DNA of 64,000 bases from Parabacteroides timonensis (GCF_900128505.1 NZ_LT669941.1:2621807-2685806), one strand, 5' to 3'. Shown: positions 53,109-62,992, counted from the first letter of the stretch. Notes: generated by a model not told the origin, from the sequence alone. A program made the numbers and translations.

Positions 53109-53376
53109 AGTTCTGTATGAACTCTGGCACCAGCCTTGAAAATTAAGCCCTAATTGTCATCATTCCTTTTGACAGTCTTATGAATATGAGATAGTATCAA
53201 CTCATCTAAGTATGACCCGATTTACCTTATGATACCATAACGGTACCTCTTACAGAGAGGAAAAACAGGTAAATAGCAGTTTTTTTTACAGGAACCTTGA
53301 TTATTCGCTATTATAAATGTAGCATTTGTCGATAATTCTTATCTTTGTTCATCATAACCAGAGTTCATACAGAACT
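53109..53376. promoter_or_regulatory. Candidate invertible promoter segment B (shown OFF)
   Basis: 268-bp segment bounded by a perfect 19-bp inverted repeat: AGTTCTGTATGAACTCTGG at 53109-53127 and its exact inverse at 53358-53376. Each repeat is itself AGTTC-N5-GAACT, the same core form as segment A. A -7 box TATCTTTG at 53340-53347 lies 10 bases inside the right repeat and faces right, away from operon B and into the malQ terminator. No left-facing -7 box was found. Inversion would place it about 20 bases upstream of the left repeat, reading into operon B. Confidence 0.75.
53340..53347 (+). promoter_or_regulatory. -7 box TATCTTTG inside segment B
   Basis: Identical octamer to that in segment A, at a similar place just inside the right repeat. 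The -33 region is poor. Confidence 0.6.
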
Positions 53377-53428
53377 AAGTTTTTTACTAAGAATATTACA
53401 CAAACCTTATCATAAAGTATAAAAAAGA

Positions 53429-53466
53429 ATTGTGTCGAAAGCGCTAAATAACACTTTCGACACAAT
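53429..53466 (-). terminator. Rho-independent terminator of malQ
   Basis: 13-bp perfect stem (ATTGTGTCGAAAG with CTTTCGACACAAT) followed on the minus strand by TTCTTTTTT, 45 bases past the malQ stop. It would also stop transcripts from the OFF-oriented promoter of segment B in part. Confidence 0.88.
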
Positions 53467-53510
53467 CATCTGTGATATGTTTTCCGACGCTTATTCGTCC
53501 TGCGGAACGT

Positions 53511-56204
53511 TTATCGTCTCCCGGACTTTCTAATCAGTTCCGCTATTTTGTTGTTCAGGCTGTCTGTCTCGATCAGTTTCTCCAACGTGATGTGCATTCT
53601 GTAACACCAATAATGATTTGAATTGGACGGGACGTTGATACGTTCCGCCTCAAAATCTTTCCGCTTCACGGAATCGTCAATCGCAAACCAATCCTGCATA
53701 GGGATGATAGTCAGCATTGAATTTGTTGCCAGATGGTTGGTCACGATTTGTGTTGCCAGCTCTTCCGTACAGTCTTCCGGAGCGGTACCTTCATGTAATA
53801 ACACTTCATTATAATAACGCTGTATCTTCTCACGATCTTCATGCCACCAGTTACGAAGCGGAGTCATATCGTGTGTCGACGTTGTGCAGACCGAATGATA
53901 GGGCAGGTTGAACATATCCGTAAACTCCCGCTGGGGTGTTTTCGGCATCCTTTCAATCTCCAGGCTGAGTATCTGTAGTTTATTCATTACATCAGGAACA
54001 GACTCGGGAATCATACCCAGGTCTTCACCACACACCAACATATTCGTACTTGCCACCAGAGGGGTCAGACGATTAAAGGCCTGTGTCTTCCAGTAATCGT
54101 TATGACGATGATAGAAAAACTCCCAGTATAACTGATCGAATGCATATCGGTCGGATGTGCTCAGTTCGCTGTACATATATGACTGACTGGCCGAAATGCG
54201 GGGATGGAATTTATCTTTCTCCTGCGGATCGCGCAGGAACAATACTTCATTGGCAATCGAGAACAGTCCCTCCTTTAAACGCAAAGAAGCTTCATCGGTC
54301 TTTCCGGCAAACAATGCTTCGATCTTCCGCTGTGTATCACAGAAAGATTTCAGTACAAAATGATTGGAAGAGGATTGGGCCAGATAAGTTCCTTCCACCT
54401 CTTCAGCCAGAATACCGAATAATTCCGGAAGGAATTTACGGTTTATATGAGGAGTGGTGAAACGGGCTTCATTGAAAGTAAATCCATACTGTTCGATCTC
54501 CTCTTTTGTCAGAGGGAGAGCTGGATTGAAATGACCGCACAATCCCTGTACATAATCCAACGGCACTTCCCATATACGGAAAAAGCCTAGTATATGATCA
54601 ATACGGAAACTATCGAAGTAATCACTCATCTTATGAAAACGCCGTTTCCACCAGGAATAATTATCTTTCTCCATTGTTTCCCAGTTATAGGTCGGGAACA
54701 TCCAGTTCTGACCGTTAACGGAGAAATCATCGGGAGGTGCACCGGCCTGACCGTTCATATTAAAATACTGCGGTTCTGTCCAGGCGTCGATACTGGTACG
54801 GTTCACCCCGATCGGCAGGTCGCCTTTCAGGACTATTCCGTTCTTACGGGCATAGTCGGATACAGATTTAAATTGCGTATGCAAAATGAATTGCAGGAAA
54901 TAATAAAAAGATATTTCAGGATAAGCGCCGCTATCTTCCGAACAAAGTTCACGTATCTGCGACTTGTTGTACGTCGCATTATTTCCCCAGTTTGTAAAGT
55001 CGGAAGTCTTATATTTATCACGAAGATAACTGTATGCGGCATACGGCACTAACCAGGATTGACTTTGAGCAAAGAATTCCTGATATTCGGGACTGGCCAT
55101 AATAGCAGAACCTTCCTGACTAAAGAATTCCCGACAATAAGCCAATTTATATTTTACTGCTTCTTCATAGTCGACAGCGTCCTTCGCATTCAGATCTTCC
55201 TGCTTTTCCCTGTAGAAAGCAACTCTTCCTGCATCCTTCAGTTCTCCCATCGAAGGCAGACTGATATACATGGGGTGAAGTGCATAAATTGAGATTGCAC
55301 TGTACGGATAAGAGTCTCCTTTGGTATGACTCATTGTCGTATCATTCATCGGTAAAACCTGTATGATACGCTGGCGGGTTTTCTTTGCCCAGTCGACCAG
55401 CATACGCAGATCCCCGAGATCGCCAACTCCAAATCCTTGTTCGGAACGGAGAGAAAATACCGGGATCACTGTACCCGCACACCGCCATAAAGGAAGATTA
55501 TCGCGGAAATAAAGTCCGGAGACAATGACGGTTTCTCCAAAATCCTGCGGAGGCAGGTCTAGTTTCCGGTTCTCGTCTTCTTCCCAGTATAAAGGCTGAT
55601 GCTTATCGTTATCATAGACAAGGAATTTGTATTCCAGCGGATAGACTATATCATTCGCATCCAGGTCGATATGCCAATCGGGGAAGGTGTCGCAACTTAG
55701 GATCAAAGCTTTATCGGGATGCCAGTTTCCCAGACATTCCTGATTACCGGTGATGGCAACACTTTGGTTCTTCTCCACACGCGGGGCCGAGATTTTAATA
55801 GTCAGCCTCTTTCCGCTTTTGACAACCCGTTCATACGTATTACATGGATGGGCAAACAGACTTTTCGTGAAAGCAGAAGAATAGAAGGCCAGATTATTAG
55901 GACGTATCTGCCAATAGTCATACAAGGTGTAATGATTGGCATGTCCTTCAAATGTAACCTGATGGTTTTTCTCCCATTCTTCAAATACCTGCTTATCATT
56001 TATACTTAAAAAGTAACGATATTCTATAGTCTGCTGAGGCGATGTAAGTTCCAGATCCAGCTCAAGCTGCCAGTTTCCATCCCCTTTGTAGTTCATTTCC
56101 TTTGCCAAAGCAGGCTCCCATGAGCCAAGCTCCGGAATAGATCCTACTACACATAACTTCTGCCCCCAAATGGTATGGAAGTTGATATTAAAGGTGACTT
56201 TCAT
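53511..56204 (-). CDS. malQ: 4-alpha-glucanotransferase with two N-terminal starch-binding domains
   Basis: GH77 amylomaltase, about 897 residues, transferring alpha-1,4-glucan segments in glycogen/maltodextrin metabolism. Two CBM20-like domains come first (MKVTFNINFHTIWGQKLCVVGSIPELGSWEP and KISAPRVEKNQSVAITGNQECLGNWHPDKA). The catalytic barrel carries FRIDHILGFFRIWEVP with the nucleophile Asp, LVCGEDLGMIPE with the acid/base Glu, and TSTHDMTPLRNWW. The ATG at 56204 is preferred since it begins the CBM20 domain directly; the 20-residue upstream extension lacks family character. Bacteroidota MalQ proteins usually have this extended architecture. Confidence 0.93.
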   Translation of the reverse strand: MKVTFNINFHTIWGQKLCVVGSIPELGSWEPALAKEMNYKGDGNWQLELDLELTSPQQTIEYRYFLSINDKQVFEEWEKNHQVTFEGHANHYTLYDYWQIRPNNLAFYSSAFTKSLFAHPCNTYERVVKSGKRLTIKISAPRVEKNQSVAITGNQECLGNWHPDKALILSCDTFPDWHIDLDANDIVYPLEYKFLVYDNDKHQPLYWEEDENRKLDLPPQDFGETVIVSGLYFRDNLPLWRCAGTVIPVFSLRSEQGFGVGDLGDLRMLVDWAKKTRQRIIQVLPMNDTTMSHTKGDSYPYSAISIYALHPMYISLPSMGELKDAGRVAFYREKQEDLNAKDAVDYEEAVKYKLAYCREFFSQEGSAIMASPEYQEFFAQSQSWLVPYAAYSYLRDKYKTSDFTNWGNNATYNKSQIRELCSEDSGAYPEISFYYFLQFILHTQFKSVSDYARKNGIVLKGDLPIGVNRTSIDAWTEPQYFNMNGQAGAPPDDFSVNGQNWMFPTYNWETMEKDNYSWWKRRFHKMSDYFDSFRIDHILGFFRIWEVPLDYVQGLCGHFNPALPLTKEEIEQYGFTFNEARFTTPHINRKFLPELFGILAEEVEGTYLAQSSSNHFVLKSFCDTQRKIEALFAGKTDEASLRLKEGLFSIANEVLFLRDPQEKDKFHPRISASQSYMYSELSTSDRYAFDQLYWEFFYHRHNDYWKTQAFNRLTPLVASTNMLVCGEDLGMIPESVPDVMNKLQILSLEIERMPKTPQREFTDMFNLPYHSVCTTSTHDMTPLRNWWHEDREKIQRYYNEVLLHEGTAPEDCTEELATQIVTNHLATNSMLTIIPMQDWFAIDDSVKRKDFEAERINVPSNSNHYWCYRMHITLEKLIETDSLNNKIAELIRKSGRR

Positions 56205-56242
56205 GTGTATCAAATTTAGTTCCAGCCACGAAGATATGAAAA

Positions 56243-56266
56243 ATGCGGAGATTTCTCTCCGCATTC
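56243..56266 (-). terminator. Rho-independent terminator of nrdJ
   Basis: 10-bp stem AATGCGGAGA/TCTCCGCATT with a 4-base loop, followed by T residues on the minus strand, 25 bases past the nrdJ stop and before malQ. Confidence 0.88.
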
Positions 56267-56291
56267 ACTAAAAATATTTACGATGTTACAC

Positions 56292-58835
56292 TTATCCACA
56301 CTTTGATGCTCCACAGTTCGTGCAAATCAGACATCCTTCCTGGTAGATCAGGGTTTCCTGACCACAGTTAGGACATTTCTGTCCTTTTAGCTCGGTTCCA
56401 TTCGGCAAGTATTTCTTCAAGGCACGTTCAACACCATTCTTCCAGGTATTGATAGACTCGTTGTTTAACTCCATTCCCTGAACCAGCTTGATTACCTGAT
56501 CGATAGGCATACCATAACGCAATACACCGGAGATCAGTTTTGCATAGTTCCAGAACTCTGGGTCGAACTTACCATCCAGCCCTTCGATAGTCATCTTATA
56601 ACCACGTTTGTTCTTGAACTGGAAGTCGTAATGTTTCTGTCCATCCTCATCATAACTCTTGATAATCGTACCTTTCGATACATTTTTCGGAAGCATGATA
56701 CCTTCATCATCGTCTGCAAGACCAGTAAAAATCTCATAAGGACGTCCATTCAATAAGCCGACAAAGGCAATCCACTTTTCGCGGTTATTCTGGAACTTAA
56801 CAACGTCTGCTTCCAACTCACGCGGACGAGTAGCAACAATAACAGGTGGCTGCATACAATTGCAATCATCCTTGTCCTTCTTCTTTTTCTCGGTTGATAA
56901 CAATACACCCGAACGGGAACCGTCACGATAAACCGTACATCCTTTACATCCGCACTTCCATGCTTCAACATACAAAGAATCGACCAATTCTTCCGTTACG
57001 TCAGCCGGCAGGTTAATAGTCACACTGATAGAATGGTCTACCCATTTCTGGATACGTCCCTGCATACGGACTTTCTGCAGCCAATCAACATCATTGGATG
57101 TAGCCTTATAATAAGGTGACTTAGCAACCAGTTCGTCTATTTCTTCCTGGGTATATCTCTTGGATGCGGAATAACCATTGGCCAACATCCAGGTTACAAA
57201 CTTATGATGGAATACTACATATTCTTCGAATGCATCCCCTGTTTCATCAACGAAGTCTACACGTGCTGCCGAATCATTCGGATTCACCTTACGACGACGT
57301 CTGTACACAGGAAGGAAGACCGGCTCGATACCGGAAGTCGTCTGTGTCATCAGACTGGTTGTTCCCGTAGGAGCAATGGTCAGACAGGCAATATTACGAC
57401 GTCCGTATTTCATCATATCTTCATACAAGCCCGGATCGGCTTCACGCAGACGGTTGATAAACGGATTCTTTTCTTCACGTTTTGAATCATAGATCTCAAA
57501 AGCGCCACGTTCCTTAGCCATCATTACAGAAGAACGGTAAGCTTCCAAAGCCAGTGTCTTCTGAATTTCTTCAGCACATTCAGTAGCTTCTTCCGTACCA
57601 TAACGTAGTCCCAGAGCTGCGATCATATCACCTTCTGCAGTGATACCCACACCGGTACGACGTCCCTGTAATGTTTTCTTCTGGATCTTTTCCCATAAAT
57701 GACGTTCCGTTTCCTTCACTTCCATCGATTCCGGATCGGAATCGATCTTTTCAAGGATCTTTTCAATCTTTTCCGATTCAAGATCAATAATATCATCCAT
57801 GATGCGCTGTGCCAATGCTACATGCTTTTTGAATAAGTCAAAATCAAAGTAAGCATCTTTTGTAAACGGATTCACAACGTATGAATAAAGATTGATTGCC
57901 AATAAACGACAGCTATCATACGGACAAAGTGGTATCTCGCCACAAGGATTAGTAGAAACCGTACGGAAGCCCAGGTCGGCATACGTATCGGGAACCGATT
58001 CACGTAAAATAGTATCCCAGAACAAAACACCTGGCTCGGCAGACTTCCATGCATTATGTATAATCTTCTTCCATAAAGCCGAAGCATCTATTTCTTTTTT
58101 AGTGGTAGGATTTTCCGAATCAATAGGATATTGCTGCGTATATGGAGTTCCGCTAACTACGGAATTCATAAAATCATCATCTATTTTTACTGATACGTTT
58201 GCACCGGTTACTTTACCTTCTGTCATCTTCGCATCGATAAAGGATTCAGAATCCGGATGCTTAATCGACACACTCAACATCAATGCACCACGACGTCCGT
58301 CCTGTGCCACTTCGCGTGTAGAATTAGAGTAACGTTCCATGAACGGCACCAACCCGGTAGAAGTAAGAGCCGAGTTTTTAACAGGAGATCCTTTCGGACG
58401 AATATGAGACAAATCATGTCCGACACCTCCACGACGCTTCATCAACTGAACCTGTTCTTCATCAATCCGGATAATTGCACCATATGAATCGGCTTCTCCA
58501 TCCAATCCTATCACAAAACAATTAGAGAGTGAGGCAATCTGATAATCATTGCCTATCCCCGTCATCGGACTTCCCTGCGGAACGATATAGCGGAAATGAT
58601 CAAATAATTCAAAAAGCTCCTGTTCCGACAGCGGATTAGGATACTTCTTTTCTACACGGGCAATTTCTTTTGCCAACCGGTGATGCATATCATTAGGGGA
58701 TTCCTCATAAATATTCCCGAATGCATCTTTCAAAGCATACTTGTTTACCCATACTTTCGCGGCAAGCTCGTCGCCCGTAAAGTAGTCCAGTGAAGCCTTA
58801 AATGCTTCATCGAATGTGTAAGTTTTATGGTTCAC
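56292..58835 (-). CDS. nrdJ: Adenosylcobalamin-dependent (class II) ribonucleotide reductase
   Basis: 847 residues; reduces ribonucleotides to deoxyribonucleotides using a B12-generated radical, with or without oxygen. Visible signatures: GNDYQIASLSNCFVIG with the first redox Cys, RRGGVGHDLSHIRPKGSPVKN, FRTVSTNPCGEIPLCPYDSCRL with active-site residues, and APTGTTSLMTQTTSGIEPVF. The C-terminus ends in a zinc-ribbon-like CPNCGQ...CLICTNCGASKCG that supplies the reducing Cys pair. Same strand as dnaA, 256 bases downstream of it. No cobalamin-riboswitch elements were seen in its leader. Confidence 0.93.
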   Translation of the reverse strand: MNHKTYTFDEAFKASLDYFTGDELAAKVWVNKYALKDAFGNIYEESPNDMHHRLAKEIARVEKKYPNPLSEQELFELFDHFRYIVPQGSPMTGIGNDYQIASLSNCFVIGLDGEADSYGAIIRIDEEQVQLMKRRGGVGHDLSHIRPKGSPVKNSALTSTGLVPFMERYSNSTREVAQDGRRGALMLSVSIKHPDSESFIDAKMTEGKVTGANVSVKIDDDFMNSVVSGTPYTQQYPIDSENPTTKKEIDASALWKKIIHNAWKSAEPGVLFWDTILRESVPDTYADLGFRTVSTNPCGEIPLCPYDSCRLLAINLYSYVVNPFTKDAYFDFDLFKKHVALAQRIMDDIIDLESEKIEKILEKIDSDPESMEVKETERHLWEKIQKKTLQGRRTGVGITAEGDMIAALGLRYGTEEATECAEEIQKTLALEAYRSSVMMAKERGAFEIYDSKREEKNPFINRLREADPGLYEDMMKYGRRNIACLTIAPTGTTSLMTQTTSGIEPVFLPVYRRRRKVNPNDSAARVDFVDETGDAFEEYVVFHHKFVTWMLANGYSASKRYTQEEIDELVAKSPYYKATSNDVDWLQKVRMQGRIQKWVDHSISVTINLPADVTEELVDSLYVEAWKCGCKGCTVYRDGSRSGVLLSTEKKKKDKDDCNCMQPPVIVATRPRELEADVVKFQNNREKWIAFVGLLNGRPYEIFTGLADDDEGIMLPKNVSKGTIIKSYDEDGQKHYDFQFKNKRGYKMTIEGLDGKFDPEFWNYAKLISGVLRYGMPIDQVIKLVQGMELNNESINTWKNGVERALKKYLPNGTELKGQKCPNCGQETLIYQEGCLICTNCGASKCG

Positions 58836-59040
58836 GATAATTACTGTATTTAATAATAGTGCAAGTTTAAGAATACTTTATTTATTAACCAAATTATTCA
58901 ACAACTAAAATCGAAACAGACAACAAGTTTTCCATTTCAAACCAGATCACCAATGAATATCAATATATTAGCTTTTTAATTATCAAACAAAGTTTTCCAA
59001 AACGAAAACCTATCACTCTCACAGGTTATCCAAGAACAGA

Positions 59041-59069
59041 AAAGGATGCCATACAAAATGACATCCTTT
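59041..59069 (-). terminator. Hairpin terminator of dnaA
   Basis: Stem AAAGGATG (59041-59048) with CATCCTTT (59062-59069), 23 bases past the dnaA stop, followed by TTTTC on the minus strand. The other 180 bases up to nrdJ are AT-rich leader without a recognisable box. Confidence 0.7.
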
Positions 59070-59091
59070 CAGACTATATTTTAAGGATTTC

Positions 59092-60489
59092 TTAGCCTTT
59101 CAACTTAACTTCGATTTCTTCGACAGACGACCGGAAAGATTTGCTCGTTTCCATCTGATCCTTGATTGTTTTGCAGGCATGCAAAACGGTGGCATGATCT
59201 TTTTTACCTACTATCTTTCCGATATGGGAAAATGAACAATCGGTATACTTTTTGGCAAGATACATCGTAATCTGACGAGCCTGCACAATTTCACGCTTTC
59301 TGGAACGCGTCTGAATAACTGACTGATCTAAATTAAAGTAATTACATACAATTTCCTGAATCATCTGAACAGACAACTGCTTCTTTTCAAGACGAACCGC
59401 CTGACTAACCACACGTTTGGTCAAAGGCAAATCTATTTCCTTATTATTAATAACAGCATTTGCCATCAGAGAAACAAGAATACCTTCCAGGTCACGAACA
59501 TTTTCCGTTACGTTATTGGCAATAAAGTTGAATACTTCATCCGGGATAACGATTCCGTCATGATTAATCTTGTTTTTAAGAATCTTCTTTCTCAAATCAA
59601 GGTCCGGACGACTCAATTCAGCAGTCAAGCCCCATTTCAAACGAGTAATCAAACGCTCCTCCATTCCTTGTAAGTCTACTGGAGCCTTATCGGATGTAAG
59701 GATCAACTGTTTTCCCAACTGGTGAAGGTGATTAAATATATGGAAGAATGTGTTCTGTGTTTTATCCATACCGATCAACTCCTGGATATCATCCAATAGC
59801 AAAACATCGATATTCTGATAAAAGTTCAGGAAGTCATTCGTCGTATTCTTACGGATCGCATCAGTAAACTGTACACGGAAAAGATGAGACGAAACATATA
59901 ACACCTTCTTCTCAGGATGAAGTTCACGGATACGTGTTCCTATGGCATGACACAAATGTGTTTTACCTACCCCTGAAGGGCCAAAGATAAATAATGGATT
60001 AAACGTTGTCTTTCCAGGATTCTGAGCAACAGCTTCTCCCGCAGTACGTACTAATTTATTACTGGTTCCTTCAAAATAGTTTTCAAAGTTATATTTGGGA
60101 TTCAATTGAGGATCCAAATCCTGAGGTGCAGTTTGTACAAATGGACTAGGAGCCTTATTCGCATCTTTGGGAGTTATTTTCTTTACAGCTACTGAACCAT
60201 TTTCTGCCGGATAATCTACCGTACCACCAGTCGTCTTATCTACCATAACACGGTAATTAAGAATCGTACCCTGACCGATAACACGATATAATGTAACCTT
60301 TAATACATTTACGTATTTCTCTTCAAGATACTCATAAAAAAACTGGCTCGGTACCTGAATCGTAAATTTGTTATCCTCATACGATAGAGGTATGATCGGC
60401 ATGAACCATGTGTTAAAAGCGGCCTCTGGCACGATGTCTTTTATAACAGCGAGGCATTTATTCCACAATGTCTGATATTCAGTTTGCAT
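59092..60489 (-). CDS. dnaA: Chromosomal replication initiator DnaA
   Basis: 465 residues. N-terminal domain I (LWNKCLAVIKDIVPEAAFNTWFMPI), a variable linker to ~130, then the AAA+ domain with Walker A GPSGVGKTH (170-178) and Walker B LLLDDIQ (230-236), and the C-terminal DnaA-box-binding helix-turn-helix with signature VGKKDHATVLHACKTI (427-442). Binds DnaA boxes and opens oriC. Monocistronic, with hairpins on both sides. Confidence 0.97.
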   Translation of the reverse strand: MQTEYQTLWNKCLAVIKDIVPEAAFNTWFMPIIPLSYEDNKFTIQVPSQFFYEYLEEKYVNVLKVTLYRVIGQGTILNYRVMVDKTTGGTVDYPAENGSVAVKKITPKDANKAPSPFVQTAPQDLDPQLNPKYNFENYFEGTSNKLVRTAGEAVAQNPGKTTFNPLFIFGPSGVGKTHLCHAIGTRIRELHPEKKVLYVSSHLFRVQFTDAIRKNTTNDFLNFYQNIDVLLLDDIQELIGMDKTQNTFFHIFNHLHQLGKQLILTSDKAPVDLQGMEERLITRLKWGLTAELSRPDLDLRKKILKNKINHDGIVIPDEVFNFIANNVTENVRDLEGILVSLMANAVINNKEIDLPLTKRVVSQAVRLEKKQLSVQMIQEIVCNYFNLDQSVIQTRSRKREIVQARQITMYLAKKYTDCSFSHIGKIVGKKDHATVLHACKTIKDQMETSKSFRSSVEEIEVKLKG

Positions 60490-60858
60490 GATTTATTACT
60501 CTCCCAACTATAGCTTTTATATTTCTTTCCGACTACAAAGTTTAGAAATTAATTCGGAAAAAAAAAGCTCCGAATTATTTGGTTCTTTTGAATGTTTAAT
60601 ATCCCATTTAGCATCAGGCAGTTACAAGAAATACATCTGATTAACAAGCACTTAGCATTCACTATATTCAAGAGCCCTTTATTTTGGGGCATTTTTACTA
60701 TCCCCACTTTACCCCCTTTCCCTATGCAAAAAGACTCCGATATCAGGTTATTCCCCTCTATCTAAAGGCCTTAAGCCTATCTGAAATTAGGTTTGTATAT
60801 TTTTTTCTTTAATTGGAATAATTCTAAATAACATTAGATGTTTTAATATTCCTTTCAG
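60490..60858. other. dnaA upstream region
   Basis: 369 bases without a gene. An 8-bp hairpin, AATTCGGA (60551-60558) with TCCGAATT (60569-60576), lies in the likely dnaA leader. Further left are runs of G and C (GGGG at about 60686, CCCC and CCCCC after it) and AGGCCTTAAGCCT near 60764. No cluster of TTATNCACA boxes was found, so there is no sequence support for oriC here. Confidence 0.5.
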
Positions 60859-61743
60859 TTAAAAAACAGAAAAATGAACATATCTTTTCGGATTCTTTTT
60901 CAAGTCTATTAATAAATTGGAAGCATTCACCATGGTGCTATCCAGATTATCATATAAACTCCTGTCATTCAACAACAATCCCAAGCTATTATCTTTTTGA
61001 TTCAGCTTATCAGTAGTAAGCTTAAGATTAGCCAATGTTGCATTTATCGAGTTAACTGTTGTAGCCAGATCCAATTCTTTCAGCCCGGCACTGACCTCAT
61101 TAAAATTACCTGTTATCACTTTCAGATCCGATACAATTCCGGGAACGTCTTTGCTCAGTAAGGCATTCAACTGACGAGTGGAAGCTTCCAGGTTACCAGT
61201 TGTCTTCTCAATATGATTTAGGGACTGGGCGATTGCCGGATGAGCAATCAACGTTTGCAGACCTCCCAAGATCGAATCTATCTTAGGTAACAGATCTGCC
61301 ACACTAGGTAGAATTTTCTCTTGTACAGCCTGCATCATATCTTCTTCCATCCGTCCTTCAAGCGTAGCTCCAGGCTTCAGGTAATCTTTTACATACTTAT
61401 TCAGGTGAATATGAAGTTCTCCTCCACTCAGTAAGGTCTTAATAATTGTAATATAGCTACCCGAAGTTAGCTTCATCTCATCATCCAAACTGATCTCAAC
61501 AGTTATTTTATCCGTATTTTCATAATCATAGACAATACTCCTAACCAATCCGACTTTAAAACCATCAATAAAAACAGGACTGGAAACAGTAACGTCCTTC
61601 ACATTATGAAATGTAACAAAATAATGATTTACCGGCTTGAATAAATTTATTCCTTTCAGATAATTAATCCCGAAATACAGCAACGCCAGACTGATAATAC
61701 TTACGAGTCCGATTTTTGCCTCTTTGGTCAGTATATTTTTCAT
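60859..61743 (-). CDS. MlaD / MCE-domain lipid transport protein
   Basis: 294 residues with one N-terminal membrane helix (IGLVSIISLALLYFGINYLKG), an MCE domain (NHYFVTFHNVKDVTVSSPVFIDGFKVGLVRSI ... LLSGGELHIHL, residues ~38-125) and a long helical tail. MCE proteins bind lipids between inner and outer membrane as part of Mla-like transporters. It lies 25 bases downstream of the amidase gene, a pairing I know from other Bacteroidetes. ATPase and permease partners are not in the window. Confidence 0.88.
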   Translation of the reverse strand: MKNILTKEAKIGLVSIISLALLYFGINYLKGINLFKPVNHYFVTFHNVKDVTVSSPVFIDGFKVGLVRSIVYDYENTDKITVEISLDDEMKLTSGSYITIIKTLLSGGELHIHLNKYVKDYLKPGATLEGRMEEDMMQAVQEKILPSVADLLPKIDSILGGLQTLIAHPAIAQSLNHIEKTTGNLEASTRQLNALLSKDVPGIVSDLKVITGNFNEVSAGLKELDLATTVNSINATLANLKLTTDKLNQKDNSLGLLLNDRSLYDNLDSTMVNASNLLIDLKKNPKRYVHFSVF

Positions 61744-61768
61744 CCCTTTAAATTATATGTTTCTTTAT

Positions 61769-62992
61769 TTAATATTTTACCTTTTTGCCATCTTTAAAGG
61801 CTACGATAAACGCATCTTTAAAGTCTTTAGCGACCTGTCGGCGTAACTTCCTGATCGAATCAAAATCCGTTGTTTCGCCATAAGTATATTTATAAATTCC
61901 TTTTTCAACAAAGAAGTTCACATTCTTATATCCTTTAAACACTTTTGCCCCCGGAGAAAGTTTTTTATCGGAGGTAAGAATTTGCACTTTATAAATTATT
62001 TTACCTGTCGTATCTGACTTTTCCCTGGACGACACCGTAGTCTGAGTCCGTTTTCTTTGTGAAGATGAATTTTTCTTTTTGTTAAGAATATCCACCTCAC
62101 TCCCTACCGGAGCATCAGAAAGATCGGTTCGTGTCTTCTTATCTTCACTCAACGCCGGAATATTACGGGTTTCTGATGATACAACCGAACTATTTGCACC
62201 GACAGAGACACCTCCCTGTTTTCTGTCATATTCCTTTTTGTATTTCGTAAAAGCAGCACTAAGAGCACTGGCCAGTTTATTCTGTCCATCCGACGACTTC
62301 ATAAAACGTTCCTCTTCCCGGTTGGAGATATAACCAAGTTCTACCAGAACACTAGGCATACTTGTTTTCCTTAAAACCAGAAAACCTGCTTGCCTCACAC
62401 CTCTGTCACCACGATTGGCCGAGGTGAAACACTTCTGAATTTCAGAAGCCAGGCTGATACTCTGTTCCATATGCTTATTCTGCATAAACTCGAATATGAT
62501 ATATGACTCGGAAGAATTGGGATCGAACCCTTCATATTTCTGCAGATAATTATCTTCTAATAAGATAGCTGAGTTTTCGCGCATAGCAACAGCCAGGTTC
62601 TCATCCGTACGGGCCAAACCTAAGGTATAAGTTTCAGTACCGCGGGCTGTACTTCCTTTTTTAACGGAGTTTGTGTGTATCGAGATAAACAGGTCGGCCT
62701 TATTCCGGTTGGCGATGTTGGCACGTTCATCCAGTTCTATGAAACGGTCGGTCTTGCGGGTATAAATAACTTTTACATCGTCATGGTTGGCAGAGATCTT
62801 CTCCCCCAGCTTTAGAGCGACCGACAGGTTTATCGCCTTCTCATCAATAACAGTACCGCGTGCACCAGGGTCTTTTCCCCCGTGACCGGCATCGATCACG
62901 ACAGTAAACGTTTTCTCCTTTGCCTGAACTCCAGACAAGGAAAGAAACAGGGCTATCAGCAAAATTATATATAGAAAAGATCTTTTTGCCAC
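61769..62992 (-). CDS. N-acetylmuramoyl-L-alanine amidase with SPOR-like domain
   Basis: 407-residue exported cell-wall amidase. The signal peptide ends near GVQAKE; the Amidase_3 domain shows VIDAGHGGKDPGARG with zinc His37, EKAINL with Glu52, SIHTNS with His106 and VLVELGYISN with the catalytic Glu near 216. After a Ser/Lys-rich linker (~260-330) the end (KIIYKVQILTSDKKLS ... DAFIVAFKDGKKVKY) resembles a SPOR peptidoglycan-binding domain. It cuts the stem peptide from MurNAc, likely in cell separation. A -7 box lies 27 bases upstream. Confidence 0.92.
   Translation of the reverse strand: MAKRSFLYIILLIALFLSLSGVQAKEKTFTVVIDAGHGGKDPGARGTVIDEKAINLSVALKLGEKISANHDDVKVIYTRKTDRFIELDERANIANRNKADLFISIHTNSVKKGSTARGTETYTLGLARTDENLAVAMRENSAILLEDNYLQKYEGFDPNSSESYIIFEFMQNKHMEQSISLASEIQKCFTSANRGDRGVRQAGFLVLRKTSMPSVLVELGYISNREEERFMKSSDGQNKLASALSAAFTKYKKEYDRKQGGVSVGANSSVVSSETRNIPALSEDKKTRTDLSDAPVGSEVDILNKKKNSSSQRKRTQTTVSSREKSDTTGKIIYKVQILTSDKKLSPGAKVFKGYKNVNFFVEKGIYKYTYGETTDFDSIRKLRRQVAKDFKDAFIVAFKDGKKVKY

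Noticed and set aside
56211..56218. -7 box TAAATTTG for malQ
   Set aside because: It matches the consensus but ends 7 bases before the start codon, leaving no leader; chance in AT-rich DNA is as likely.
58836..59091. Cobalamin riboswitch or NrdR box before the B12-dependent nrdJ
   Set aside because: The AT-rich leader shows no B12-box-like GC motif, no extended pairing and no NrdR palindrome.
60490..60858. oriC next to dnaA
   Set aside because: No cluster of TTATNCACA boxes or clear unwinding element; one TTATCCACA at 56292 overlaps the nrdJ stop and is likely chance.
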